From Flavobacteriaceae bacterium (GTDB lineage: Bacteria; Bacteroidota; Bacteroidia; Flavobacteriales; Flavobacteriaceae), in NCBI GenBank assembly GCA_024743095.1, contig JANSXF010000003.1, forward strand, positions 47,430 through 111,429: a stretch of 64,000 bases of DNA, given 5' to 3'. The position numbers and the translations under genes were made by a program. The notes beneath the pieces were generated by a model. The model ran no database searches. It was not told where the DNA came from and saw nothing but the letters and a program-made list of their open reading frames with translations. The first letter of the stretch is position 1; every line of letters begins with the position of its first letter. Positions 1 through 8,027 of the stretch are shown here, piece after piece.

Positions 1-2138
1 GAGCCAAGATAGCCCGTCACGGACTCAACATTGCCGATCTCAACGAAATGATCGCCATGGGGTTTGCCGGGAAAGTAGTCGGTAGCGTTTTTGAGGGTGA
101 ACGCCAGTTTGACCTAGCGGTACGCTTGGACCCTGAAAACAGGAAAGATATCGATAACCTTAGAAACCTCTACGTCGATATCCCGAACGGAGGCAAGATC
201 CCAATGAGCGAACTAGCGGATATTACCTATCAAAAAGGTGCCGCCAAAATTTCCCGTGACGATACACGAAGACGGATTGTGGTGGGAATCAATGTACGTA
301 ACCGGGACCTTCAATCGGTGGTTGATGATGTTCAAGGGTTGGTCGGCGAAAATATCACATTGCCCCCAGGTTATTTGATCACCTACGGAGGACAGTTCGA
401 GAACCTTCAAAACGCAAAGGCCCGATTGTTGATTGCCGTACCCATTGCGCTTTTGCTGATCTTTATTATGCTCTATTTTGCTTTTGGCTCCGTTAAAGAA
501 GCATTGCTGATCTTCTCGGCCATCCCTCTTTCGGCGGTAGGGGGCATACTCTTGCTCTGGCTAAGGGGAATGCCCTTCAGCATTTCGGCCGGTGTAGGGT
601 TTATCGCCCTCTTTGGTATTGCTGTTTTGAACGGTATTGTACTCATCGAGCACTTCAAAGAACTCAAAGGAAAGGATTTTGATTCGATGGAAGACCTCAT
701 CAAACAGGGTACCAAGGACAGGCTCCGTGCCGTATTGTTGACCGCATCGGCAGCCGCATTGGGCTTCTTGCCGATGGCCGTATCCACCAACGCGGGCGCA
801 GAAGTACAACGGCCCCTTGCCACTGTGGTCATCGGCGGTCTGGTAACGGCGACCATTCTCACCTTGGTGGTGTTGCCGGTTTTATATGCTTATTCACATA
901 ATATAAAATTCAGGGGAATGCGAAAACGAAGAAAACAGGGAAAACCCAACAAGTCCGGTTTAACCATGCTATTGTTATTGATAACGGTTTCCGGTTTTTC
1001 CCAAACTACAATGAACCTGGAAGATTTAATGACCCTTGCATTGGAAAACAACAGGGGAATCCAAGCAGAATCACTTTTGGTAGATCAAGCTGAAACACTC
1101 AAAGGAACAGCCTTTGAGTTTGATAAGACAGACATCTACTACCAGTATGACCAAAACAACCTTGCGCTCAACGGAGAGCCATTAAAGGTTTTTGGAGCCC
1201 AGCAACAGTTCGAGTTCCCAACGGTGTACGGTGCAAGGAACCGGCTCCAAAAATCGAACTTTGAACTTCAAAAGTCGTCGTTCGAGATACGGAAGAAACA
1301 ATTGTACCGATCACTCAGCAATGCGTACTATCAATATCAGACATTGAACCAAAAAGCAAAGCTCTACGGCATGCTCGATAGTATTTACAGCAAATTTGCC
1401 CATGCGGCCAACAGACGTTTTGAACTGGGTGAGACCAATTATCTGGAAAAGGTGACGGCCACGGCGAAACAACGCCAGATTGCCAACACTTTCTCCAAGA
1501 CCAAACAACAGATGTTGACATCGTATAGGCAGATAATGAGCTTGGTCCAACCTGAGGATACTGTGCAAATTGTCGAGGAACAACCTCAAAAGTTGAAGGT
1601 ACTCAATGCAAAAGGTATGCTTGAGACCGAGACTTCCTTTTTGGAAAATAGGCAGCAACTGAGCAATGCCCAAAAAAGTCTGGAGGAAAACAAATTACTG
1701 CCCGACCTGAACCTTGAATATTTCCAAGGGACCAACAGTGGATTGGGGACATCCCTCTATGGCATACAGCTGGGTGTACGTGTACCTATTTTCTTCTTCG
1801 GTCACAGCAGCAGGGTGAAATCCTCCAAGTTACGGACCAAGATCACGGAAATGGAAAACACCGAGGTTGCCGTTGCCATAAACCAACGTTACAAAACACT
1901 CTTGGGGCAGTTGGAGCAACAGGCCAAGGAACTCTCCTATTACGAAGATGAAGGCGGCCTACTTTCCGAACAAATTTTAAAGGCCGCCTCCGGAAACTTT
2001 CAGAACGGGGAAATCGACTTTTTCCAATACATCCAAAGTTTGGAAAACGCGTACGACATTGAACTCAATTATTTGGATGTGCTCAACCAGTACAATCAAA
2101 CCGTAATTGCCATTAATTACTTGACCATAACATTATAA
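1..2138 (+). CDS. cusA: CusA/CzcA-type heavy-metal RND pump fused to a TolC domain (5' truncated)
   Basis: This is the C-terminal part of an inner-membrane heavy-metal efflux RND transporter fused in one frame to an outer-membrane TolC/CzcC-type channel. The reading frame is open to the left edge (first full codon at base 3), so the start lies outside the window. Up to about base 930 it shows the RND C-terminal region, with porter-domain sequence followed by hydrophobic helices including ALFGIAVLNGIVLIEHFKEL, typical of TM10-12. After a basic linker (RGMRKRRKQGK) comes a hydrophobic segment beginning at an in-frame ATG (966) and ending SGFSQ, like a signal peptide. The rest is helical TolC-family sequence. 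Such fusions are known in Bacteroidota. The CusB-type adaptor starts 2 bp downstream, so both are in one operon. The metal (Cu, Ag, Zn, Co or Cd) cannot be told from this fragment. Confidence 0.9.
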   Translation, partial: AKIARHGLNIADLNEMIAMGFAGKVVGSVFEGERQFDLAVRLDPENRKDIDNLRNLYVDIPNGGKIPMSELADITYQKGAAKISRDDTRRRIVVGINVRNRDLQSVVDDVQGLVGENITLPPGYLITYGGQFENLQNAKARLLIAVPIALLLIFIMLYFAFGSVKEALLIFSAIPLSAVGGILLLWLRGMPFSISAGVGFIALFGIAVLNGIVLIEHFKELKGKDFDSMEDLIKQGTKDRLRAVLLTASAAALGFLPMAVSTNAGAEVQRPLATVVIGGLVTATILTLVVLPVLYAYSHNIKFRGMRKRRKQGKPNKSGLTMLLLLITVSGFSQTTMNLEDLMTLALENNRGIQAESLLVDQAETLKGTAFEFDKTDIYYQYDQNNLALNGEPLKVFGAQQQFEFPTVYGARNRLQKSNFELQKSSFEIRKKQLYRSLSNAYYQYQTLNQKAKLYGMLDSIYSKFAHAANRRFELGETNYLEKVTATAKQRQIANTFSKTKQQMLTSYRQIMSLVQPEDTVQIVEEQPQKLKVLNAKGMLETETSFLENRQQLSNAQKSLEENKLLPDLNLEYFQGTNSGLGTSLYGIQLGVRVPIFFFGHSSRVKSSKLRTKITEMENTEVAVAINQRYKTLLGQLEQQAKELSYYEDEGGLLSEQILKAASGNFQNGEIDFFQYIQSLENAYDIELNYLDVLNQYNQTVIAINYLTITL

Positions 2139-2140
2139 CC

Positions 2141-3265
2141 ATGAAAAATATATTCAACATAGCCGGTATCGTATTTCTACTGATAGGCTGCGGCGACAAA
2201 AGCAACGAATCGACCACTTCCGAGGCACAGGCCAAAGAAACTGGAATAGAAGTGACCAAAGACCAATTTGACACCAACGACCTGACGATAGGGAAAATGG
2301 AGAAAAGAACATTTCCAAAAATGGTGGAGACCTCCGGAATGATAGATGTTCCGCCAGAAAATAGGGCCAGTGTTATGGCATTTATGGGCGGCTTCGTCAA
2401 AAAAGCTTCGCTATTGGTCGGTGACCGAGTAAACAAGGGACAGCTTTTGGCTGTGCTCGAAAACCAAGAGTTTGTGAAAATGCAACAAGAGTACCTCGAA
2501 GTTTTTAACCAATTGGATTACCTTAAAGCTGAATTTGACAGGAACCAGACGCTTTTTGATGAAAAAATTGCATCGCAAAAGAACTTTCTTCAGGCCAAGA
2601 GCAACTACCAAACGGCAAAGGCCCGCTATCAAGGTTTAAGGGAGCAATTGCAAATGTTGAATATTTCGGCCAGTAATGTAGAAAAGGGAAATATCTCTTC
2701 CCAGGCTGCCATTTATGCCCCGATCTCGGGCAGCATCACAAAAATGAACGTATCCAAAGGCAGCTATGTTTCACCCGCTACGGAAATTTTGGAAATTGTG
2801 GATAATGAACACGTACATCTGGAACTCACGGTTTTTGAAAAGGATATTTTAAAGGTGAAGAAAGGTCAAAAAATACAGTTTAAAATACCGGAAGCATCTG
2901 ATCAAGCATTTAATGCCGAAGTACATTTGGTCGGCACTTCCATTGACGATGATAAACGGACCATTAAAGTTCACGGACATTTGGAAGGTGAGGACGGCAA
3001 CTTTCTTCCCGGAATGTTCGTGGATGCCATGATCATGACGGATACCACCAAAACTTGGTCGTTGCCCGAAGAAGCCGTAATTGAATCCGAAGGCAACCAT
3101 TACGTACTGAAATTAACCGGCCAAAGGGAGGACGGTTATACCTTTGAAAGAGTTGCCGTTGAACAAGGTGGCACCTTTGATGGGTTTACCGAGGTAAGGG
3201 CATCAGGGTTGAACGGAACGGACCAGTTTCTGACCAAGGGCGTCTTTGATTTGATAGGGGGATAA
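2141..3265 (+). CDS. cusB: RND efflux periplasmic adaptor (CusB/CzcB type), lipoprotein
   Basis: This membrane-fusion adaptor links the RND pump to the outer-membrane channel in the periplasm. The 374-residue protein begins with a lipoprotein signal peptide (lipobox LIGC, Cys17). An RVNKGQLLAVLENQEF lipoyl half follows, then a helical hairpin around residues 110-180, the second barrel-sandwich half (APISGSITKMNVSKGSYV) and a beta-barrel domain. No N-terminal metal-binding extension is obvious apart from the acidic, Ser/Thr-rich linker after the lipobox. It starts 2 bp after the pump gene and is surely co-transcribed. The convergent ZIP gene ends 2 bp past its stop, leaving no room for a separate terminator. 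Confidence 0.92.
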   Translation: MKNIFNIAGIVFLLIGCGDKSNESTTSEAQAKETGIEVTKDQFDTNDLTIGKMEKRTFPKMVETSGMIDVPPENRASVMAFMGGFVKKASLLVGDRVNKGQLLAVLENQEFVKMQQEYLEVFNQLDYLKAEFDRNQTLFDEKIASQKNFLQAKSNYQTAKARYQGLREQLQMLNISASNVEKGNISSQAAIYAPISGSITKMNVSKGSYVSPATEILEIVDNEHVHLELTVFEKDILKVKKGQKIQFKIPEASDQAFNAEVHLVGTSIDDDKRTIKVHGHLEGEDGNFLPGMFVDAMIMTDTTKTWSLPEEAVIESEGNHYVLKLTGQREDGYTFERVAVEQGGTFDGFTEVRASGLNGTDQFLTKGVFDLIGG

Positions 3266-3267
3266 TC

Positions 3268-4089
3268 CTATCCCAGACCCACATCCAAGGTCATCATAAT
3301 AATAAATCCACCGATAAAGCCCATTGTGGCGATATCGGTGTATTTGTCTTGTTGCGTTTCAGGGATTACCTCTTCCACCACTACAAAGATCATCGCACCG
3401 GCGGCAAATGAGAGGGCATAGGGCAGAATAGGTTCAAAGGTAAGGACCGCCCAAGCTCCCAGCACTCCGGCAATCGGCTCTACCAATGCCGATGCTTGAC
3501 CATAGAAGAAACTTTTAGTGCGGCTCAGGCCCTGTCTTCGTAATGGCATGGCTACCGCAAATCCCTCCGGGAAATTTTGAAGTCCGATACCCAGGGCCAA
3601 GGCAACAGCCCCGCCAATGGACGCCCCCTCAAAACCGGCGGCGACACCACCGAACAAAACGCCCACCGCCAAACCTTCGGGAATATTGTGCAAGGTAATT
3701 GCCAAGGTAAGCAAGGTTGTTCTGTGCCACGGTGTTTTTACTCCTTCCGCCTCGCTCATTTTAAAATTGATGTGCAAGTGGGGCAAAATCTTGTCCAAAC
3801 CAAAAATAAAGGCTGCGCCCAACAAGAAACCCACTGCAGCTGGAATCACTTTTACAAAGCCATCTCCCGCACTCATTTCAATTCCAGGCGCCAACAAACT
3901 CCAAAAACTGGCGGCTACCATCACACCTCCCGTAAAACCCAACATTCCATCCAAAAGGGCACGGTTCATCCCTTTAAAAAAGAATACCAAAGCGGCACCT
4001 GCGGCCGTGAGCCCCCAAGTAAACAGCGTTGCGTACAATGCCGCCAAAACGGGATCTATTTCTTGAAAATATTGTATTACTTGTTCCAT
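3268..4089 (-). CDS. ZIP family divalent metal transporter
   Basis: This 273-residue integral membrane protein of the ZIP/GufA-ZupT family imports divalent cations such as Zn2+, Mn2+ or Fe2+. The core motif HNIPEG is at residues 134-139 and its partner NFPEG at 172-176; these lie in the two central helices that form the binuclear metal site. About eight hydrophobic segments are visible. The start ATG overlaps the stop codon of the upstream DtxR-type regulator by one base (TAATG), so the two are translationally coupled and the transporter is probably under that regulator's metal control. Substrate preference cannot be read from the sequence. Confidence 0.9.
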   Translation of the reverse strand: MEQVIQYFQEIDPVLAALYATLFTWGLTAAGAALVFFFKGMNRALLDGMLGFTGGVMVAASFWSLLAPGIEMSAGDGFVKVIPAAVGFLLGAAFIFGLDKILPHLHINFKMSEAEGVKTPWHRTTLLTLAITLHNIPEGLAVGVLFGGVAAGFEGASIGGAVALALGIGLQNFPEGFAVAMPLRRQGLSRTKSFFYGQASALVEPIAGVLGAWAVLTFEPILPYALSFAAGAMIFVVVEEVIPETQQDKYTDIATMGFIGGFIIMMTLDVGLG

Positions 4090-4745
4090 TATGGGTTCTT
4101 TTTTACATAAAGGTTAGTTGCTATTTGATGGGATATGCGCATTTCCTTACCATTCATTTGGATGCGAAGGGAATTATCAAAATCTTCCTTATCCAATATT
4201 TTGATGGTGTTTCCCAGAGCGATATTGTTCTTGTCCAAAAACTTTAGAAAGGGTACGGAAGAATCTTTCACCCCTACACAAACCCCTTGGGAGTTGATGG
4301 GCATCTCGCTGAGCAATTTTTCATCCCGCTCTTGGAACTTTCCATCTTTGGTGGGAATGGGGTCTCCATGTGGATCGTATTTTGGAAAATCAAGAAGCTC
4401 ATCAATCTTATCTATCAGTTTTTCACTTTTGATGTGTTCCAACTGTTCCGCTACTTCGTGTACCTCGTCCCAAGTAAAATCAAGTTTCTTTACCAAAAAG
4501 ACTTCCCATAAACGGTGTTTCCTGATGATGGACAAGGCCGTTTTTACTCCTACATCGGTCAACGACACCCCTTGATAGCGAACATAATCCACCAATCCTT
4601 TATCCGATAATTTCTTGGCCATATCGGTCACGGAAGATGGTTTTGTCTCCATCTGCTCCGCAATGGCATTGGTGGAAATGGACTTGGAATCGCCACCTCC
4701 CAAATGAAAAATGGTCTTTAGATAATTCTCCTCGGATCGGGTCAT
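4089..4745 (-). CDS. DtxR/MntR-family metal-dependent transcriptional regulator
   Basis: This 218-residue repressor has an N-terminal winged helix (MTRSEENYLKTIFHL, then AIAEQMETKPSSVTDMAKKL), a dimerisation/metal-binding domain (LTDVGVKTALSIIRKHRLWEVFL, HEVAEQLEHI) and a C-terminal FeoA/SH3-like domain. I place the start at the ATG at 4745. An in-frame start 13 codons earlier exists, but the family normally begins with this MTxSEENYLKTI sequence. It is the first gene of a two-gene minus-strand unit with the ZIP transporter and is divergent from a TonB receptor. A palindrome of the DtxR/MntR type sits in the shared intergenic region. The co-regulator metal is probably Mn2+ or Fe2+, by inference. 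Confidence 0.9.
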   Translation of the reverse strand: MTRSEENYLKTIFHLGGGDSKSISTNAIAEQMETKPSSVTDMAKKLSDKGLVDYVRYQGVSLTDVGVKTALSIIRKHRLWEVFLVKKLDFTWDEVHEVAEQLEHIKSEKLIDKIDELLDFPKYDPHGDPIPTKDGKFQERDEKLLSEMPINSQGVCVGVKDSSVPFLKFLDKNNIALGNTIKILDKEDFDNSLRIQMNGKEMRISHQIATNLYVKKNP

Positions 4746-4792
4746 CAAAAAATATTTTTTCAAAAATACATTTTTATTTGACAAAATCTATT

Positions 4793-4808
4793 TTTAGATT
4801 TGTCTAAA
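4793..4808 (+). promoter_or_regulatory. Metal-box-like operator overlapping the TonB-receptor -7 element
   Basis: The sequence TTTAGA-TTTG-TCTAAA is a perfect 6-bp inverted repeat with a 4-bp spacer. Its inner part, TAGATTTG (4795-4802), matches the Bacteroidota -7 consensus TAnnTTTG and lies 22 bp before the TTG start of the receptor. An operator covering the -7 box would block transcription when occupied. The adjacent DtxR-type gene is the obvious candidate binder. A second, weaker half-match (ACAAAATCTA, 4781-4790) lies just upstream. Confidence 0.6.
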
Positions 4809-4824
4809 TTTAATTTTTTATCAA

Positions 4825-7095
4825 TTGAAATTATTTTATAAAAATATCACCCTTATATGGATAGCCTTCGCTAGCAGCTGCTGTTTTGGTCAATTCACAT
4901 CTTTGAAAGGAAAAGTAACCGACAACGGGGAACCCTTGCCCTTGGCAAACATACTATTGAAAGGTACTCAAGTGGGCACTGCTACGGACATTGATGGTGT
5001 ATTTGAATTGAGTGGTATCCCACCTGGAGATTATGTAATGCTGGTGAGCTCATTGGGATATCGACCCTATCAAACCAAAATCAGTTTGGAAGCAGGAGCC
5101 AATAAAACCATGAACATACAACTGGAAGCCACCGCACAGACTTTGGACGAGACCGTGGTGAGCGGTACGCTAAAACCTGTAAGCCGATTGGAAAGTCCGG
5201 TACCCGTGGAGGTCTACTCCCCTACTTTTTTAAAAAAGAACCCTACTGCCAGTGTTTTTGACGCACTCCAAAATGTGAACGGGGTGCGACCACAGATCAA
5301 CTGCAATGTGTGCAATACGGGCGACATACACATCAACGGACTGGAGGGGCCCTACACGCTGGTTCTTATCGATGGAATGCCCATTGTGAGCGGTTTGGGA
5401 ACTGTTTATGGCTTAACAGGAATCCCGAACTCCCTGATAGAGCAGATTGAAATTGTAAAAGGTCCCGCTTCCTCGCTCTATGGCAGCGAAGCGGTTGGAG
5501 GGTTGATCAATATCATTACGAAAAATGCTTTGAACGCTCCCGAATTTTTTGCCGATGGCTTTGCCACAGGTTGGGGAGAATACAATCTGGATGTAGGCAG
5601 TAAAATATCGGTCAGCGATAAAACCAGCCTGCTTTTGGGCATCAATTACTTCAATTTTGACATTCCTATTGACAACAATGCCGATAATTTTACGGATCTG
5701 ACACTTCAGGACCGTATCTCCATATTTCAAAAATGGGATTTTGAACGTGAGGATGGCCGATTGTTCTCCTTGGCCGGGCGTTTTTTTTACGAGGACCGAT
5801 GGGGCGGGGAAATGCAATGGACACCGGAATACCGTGGTGGGGACGAAATCTATGGGGAAAGTATCTATACACGTCGATGGGAAATGCTCGGGAAGTACCA
5901 GTTGCCGTTCAAGGAAAAGTTCCTTCTCTCCTTTTCGTATAACGATCACTACCAAAACTCGGTCTACGGCGATACGGAGTATTTGGCGGAACAGCGCATT
6001 GGATTTGCCCAATTGACATGGGACAAAACTGTGGGGAACCATGATCTGCTTTTGGGCAGTGCGGTTCGCTACAATCATTACGATGACAATACCCCGGCGA
6101 CCACCGTGGCCGATAACATTTGGATTCCGAGTGTATTTGCGCAGGACGAATACAAATTTGCACCAAAACATTCCTTTTTGGCCGGACTACGGTATGATTA
6201 TGCCCAACGGCACGGCAACATTCTTACCCCGCGAGCTGCTTACAAATGGAAAATCTCGGATACCGATATTTTCCGGGCGAATGCGGGAACCGGATTTCGT
6301 GTAGTGAATTTATTTACGGAAGATCATGCCGCCCTCACAGGTTCCCGTGAAGTAGTGATCGCGGAGGAATTAAAGCCCGAAAGGTCTGTAAATGTCAACA
6401 TCAATTACTTAAAGAAAATATACAGCGACAAAGGTACTTTCATTGGTTTGGATGCCTCTGCCTTCTACACCCATTTTTCCAATGTTATTTTGCCTGATTA
6501 CAGGACCGATCCCAACCAGATCATTTACGATAATCTCGATGGGAAATCGGTTTCCCAAGGGGTAAGTGCTAACTTGGATATTGCCTTCCCTAGCAGTTTT
6601 AAGGTTATGATCGGGGCTACTTGGCAGGATGTGAGCAGTACCGAAAATGGGGTGACCCGACAGCAAATCCTTACCGAGAGCATCACTGCGACCTGGAATC
6701 TATCTTACACCTTTAGGCCACTCAACCTAACGGCCGACTATACCGGGAACTTATACGGCCCGATGCGTTTACCGATATTGGGGGATTTAGATCCCAGAAG
6801 CGAATATTCTCCTACGTGGAGCATCCAGAATATCCAGTTTACCTACAAAGGATTGAACAATTTTGAATTGTATGGCGGCATTAAAAACCTGTTGGATTGG
6901 ACTCCGAACCGTGGCAACCCGTTTATCATTGCAAGGGCAAACGACCCATTTGATAAGGAAGTCACTTTTGACAGTGACGGTAATGCTGTTGCCACACCTA
7001 GCAACCCATATGCCCTTACGTTCGACCCAAGTTATGTGTATGGGCCCAACCAAGGTATTCGTGGATTTTTTGGTGTGAGATATACCGTGTTTTAG
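4825..7095 (+). CDS. TonB-dependent outer-membrane receptor with carboxypeptidase-like N-terminal domain
   Basis: This outer-membrane active transporter has 756 residues. It has a signal peptide (cleavage near CCFGQ), a carboxypeptidase-regulatory-like beta-sandwich at about 25-105, a plug domain with LIDGMPIVSGLGTVYGL and IEIVKGPASSLYGSEAVGG, and a 22-stranded barrel ending in the terminal aromatic YTVF. The plug contains a CNVC pair just before TGDIHINGLEGPYT. No ATG is available, so the start is TTG at 4825; the frame upstream has none and the signal peptide fits. It is divergent from the DtxR/ZIP unit and has a metal-box-like operator over its -7 box, so I infer a metal or metallophore substrate. 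The actual ligand is unknown. Confidence 0.9.
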   Translation: MKLFYKNITLIWIAFASSCCFGQFTSLKGKVTDNGEPLPLANILLKGTQVGTATDIDGVFELSGIPPGDYVMLVSSLGYRPYQTKISLEAGANKTMNIQLEATAQTLDETVVSGTLKPVSRLESPVPVEVYSPTFLKKNPTASVFDALQNVNGVRPQINCNVCNTGDIHINGLEGPYTLVLIDGMPIVSGLGTVYGLTGIPNSLIEQIEIVKGPASSLYGSEAVGGLINIITKNALNAPEFFADGFATGWGEYNLDVGSKISVSDKTSLLLGINYFNFDIPIDNNADNFTDLTLQDRISIFQKWDFEREDGRLFSLAGRFFYEDRWGGEMQWTPEYRGGDEIYGESIYTRRWEMLGKYQLPFKEKFLLSFSYNDHYQNSVYGDTEYLAEQRIGFAQLTWDKTVGNHDLLLGSAVRYNHYDDNTPATTVADNIWIPSVFAQDEYKFAPKHSFLAGLRYDYAQRHGNILTPRAAYKWKISDTDIFRANAGTGFRVVNLFTEDHAALTGSREVVIAEELKPERSVNVNINYLKKIYSDKGTFIGLDASAFYTHFSNVILPDYRTDPNQIIYDNLDGKSVSQGVSANLDIAFPSSFKVMIGATWQDVSSTENGVTRQQILTESITATWNLSYTFRPLNLTADYTGNLYGPMRLPILGDLDPRSEYSPTWSIQNIQFTYKGLNNFELYGGIKNLLDWTPNRGNPFIIARANDPFDKEVTFDSDGNAVATPSNPYALTFDPSYVYGPNQGIRGFFGVRYTVF

Positions 7096-7157
7096 TTTCA
7101 GTCCAAAAAAAACACTACTTTTAAAGTAATAGGGCGCACACCCTTAATCTGCACAAA

Positions 7158-8024
7158 ATGAAACTAAACCCCGAACAAAAAAAAGAAGCCCATGATATGA
7201 TGGAGCTTTGGGAAGACGATCTCTTGGAGCGATATCCTGAAAAACCGAGTAAGTCCACAGAGGAGTTCCGAAACTATGATGACCCGGCTCGGGACACGGT
7301 AAAGGAATTCTATCGGATGAACCACACCTACCAGACCTATGACTTTGTTTTGGAAAAGGAAAGGGAGTTCCTCTCCCTCAATCGTCGGGAAATGGCACTG
7401 TGGGATGCTGTTGAGTACCTGAACACCTTGGTTGACGATTCCGACCCCGATATTGACCTGGACCAGACCCAGCACCTTTTGCAAACCTCGGAGGCCATCC
7501 GTGCCGACGGGCAACCGGACTGGTTTGTATTGACCGGCTTCCTTCACGATTTGGGCAAAGTACTCTGCTTGTTCGGCGAGCCACAATGGGCCGTGGTTGG
7601 CGATACCTTCCCGGTGGGCTGCCAATTTTCAAACAAAATCGTGTATCCGGAATTCTTTACGGCCAATCCCGATATCGACAACCAAGAATACAACACCAAG
7701 TTGGGTGTGTACAAAGAAAATTGTGGTTTGCGCAATGTGCACATGTCTTGGGGGCACGACGAATATCTCTACCATGTGATGAAGGATTATCTGCCCGAGG
7801 AAGGGCTCTACATGATTCGCTACCATAGCTTTTATGCCCAGCACCGAGAACGCGCCTATGATCATTTAATGGATAAGCACGACCATGAAATGTTCAAATG
7901 GGTGAACAAATTCAATCCGTATGATCTCTACACCAAGGCACCTGTTCGACCCAATGTAAAGGAACTTCGACCCTATTATGAGGATCTCGCCGCTAAATAT
8001 CTGCCCGACACGATTCGGTTTTAG
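7158..8024 (+). CDS. Inositol oxygenase (MIOX)
   Basis: This non-haem di-iron oxygenase converts myo-inositol and O2 to D-glucuronate in the cytoplasm. The 288-residue length matches the family. All six iron ligands known from mammalian MIOX have counterparts: His106, the HD pair His130-Asp131 (GFLHDLGK), His200 (SWGHDEY), His223 (RYHSFY) and Asp256 (NPYDLY). MIOX is best known from eukaryotes, but homologues occur in Bacteroidota. The sodium/solute symporter starts 3 bp after its stop, so uptake and oxidation of inositol are probably coupled. No uronate isomerase or reductase is adjacent, so the glucuronate must be handled elsewhere. Confidence 0.93.
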   Translation: MKLNPEQKKEAHDMMELWEDDLLERYPEKPSKSTEEFRNYDDPARDTVKEFYRMNHTYQTYDFVLEKEREFLSLNRREMALWDAVEYLNTLVDDSDPDIDLDQTQHLLQTSEAIRADGQPDWFVLTGFLHDLGKVLCLFGEPQWAVVGDTFPVGCQFSNKIVYPEFFTANPDIDNQEYNTKLGVYKENCGLRNVHMSWGHDEYLYHVMKDYLPEEGLYMIRYHSFYAQHRERAYDHLMDKHDHEMFKWVNKFNPYDLYTKAPVRPNVKELRPYYEDLAAKYLPDTIRF

Positions 8025-8027
8025 CGG

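Noticed and set aside
964..2138. A separate tolC gene starting at ATG 966
   Set aside because: The frame is continuous with the RND domain and such fusions are known in the phylum. I keep one gene but mention the internal ATG.
5413..6171. A 252-codon minus-strand frame inside the TonB receptor gene
   Set aside because: The plus-strand receptor is unmistakable and the antisense product has no known features.
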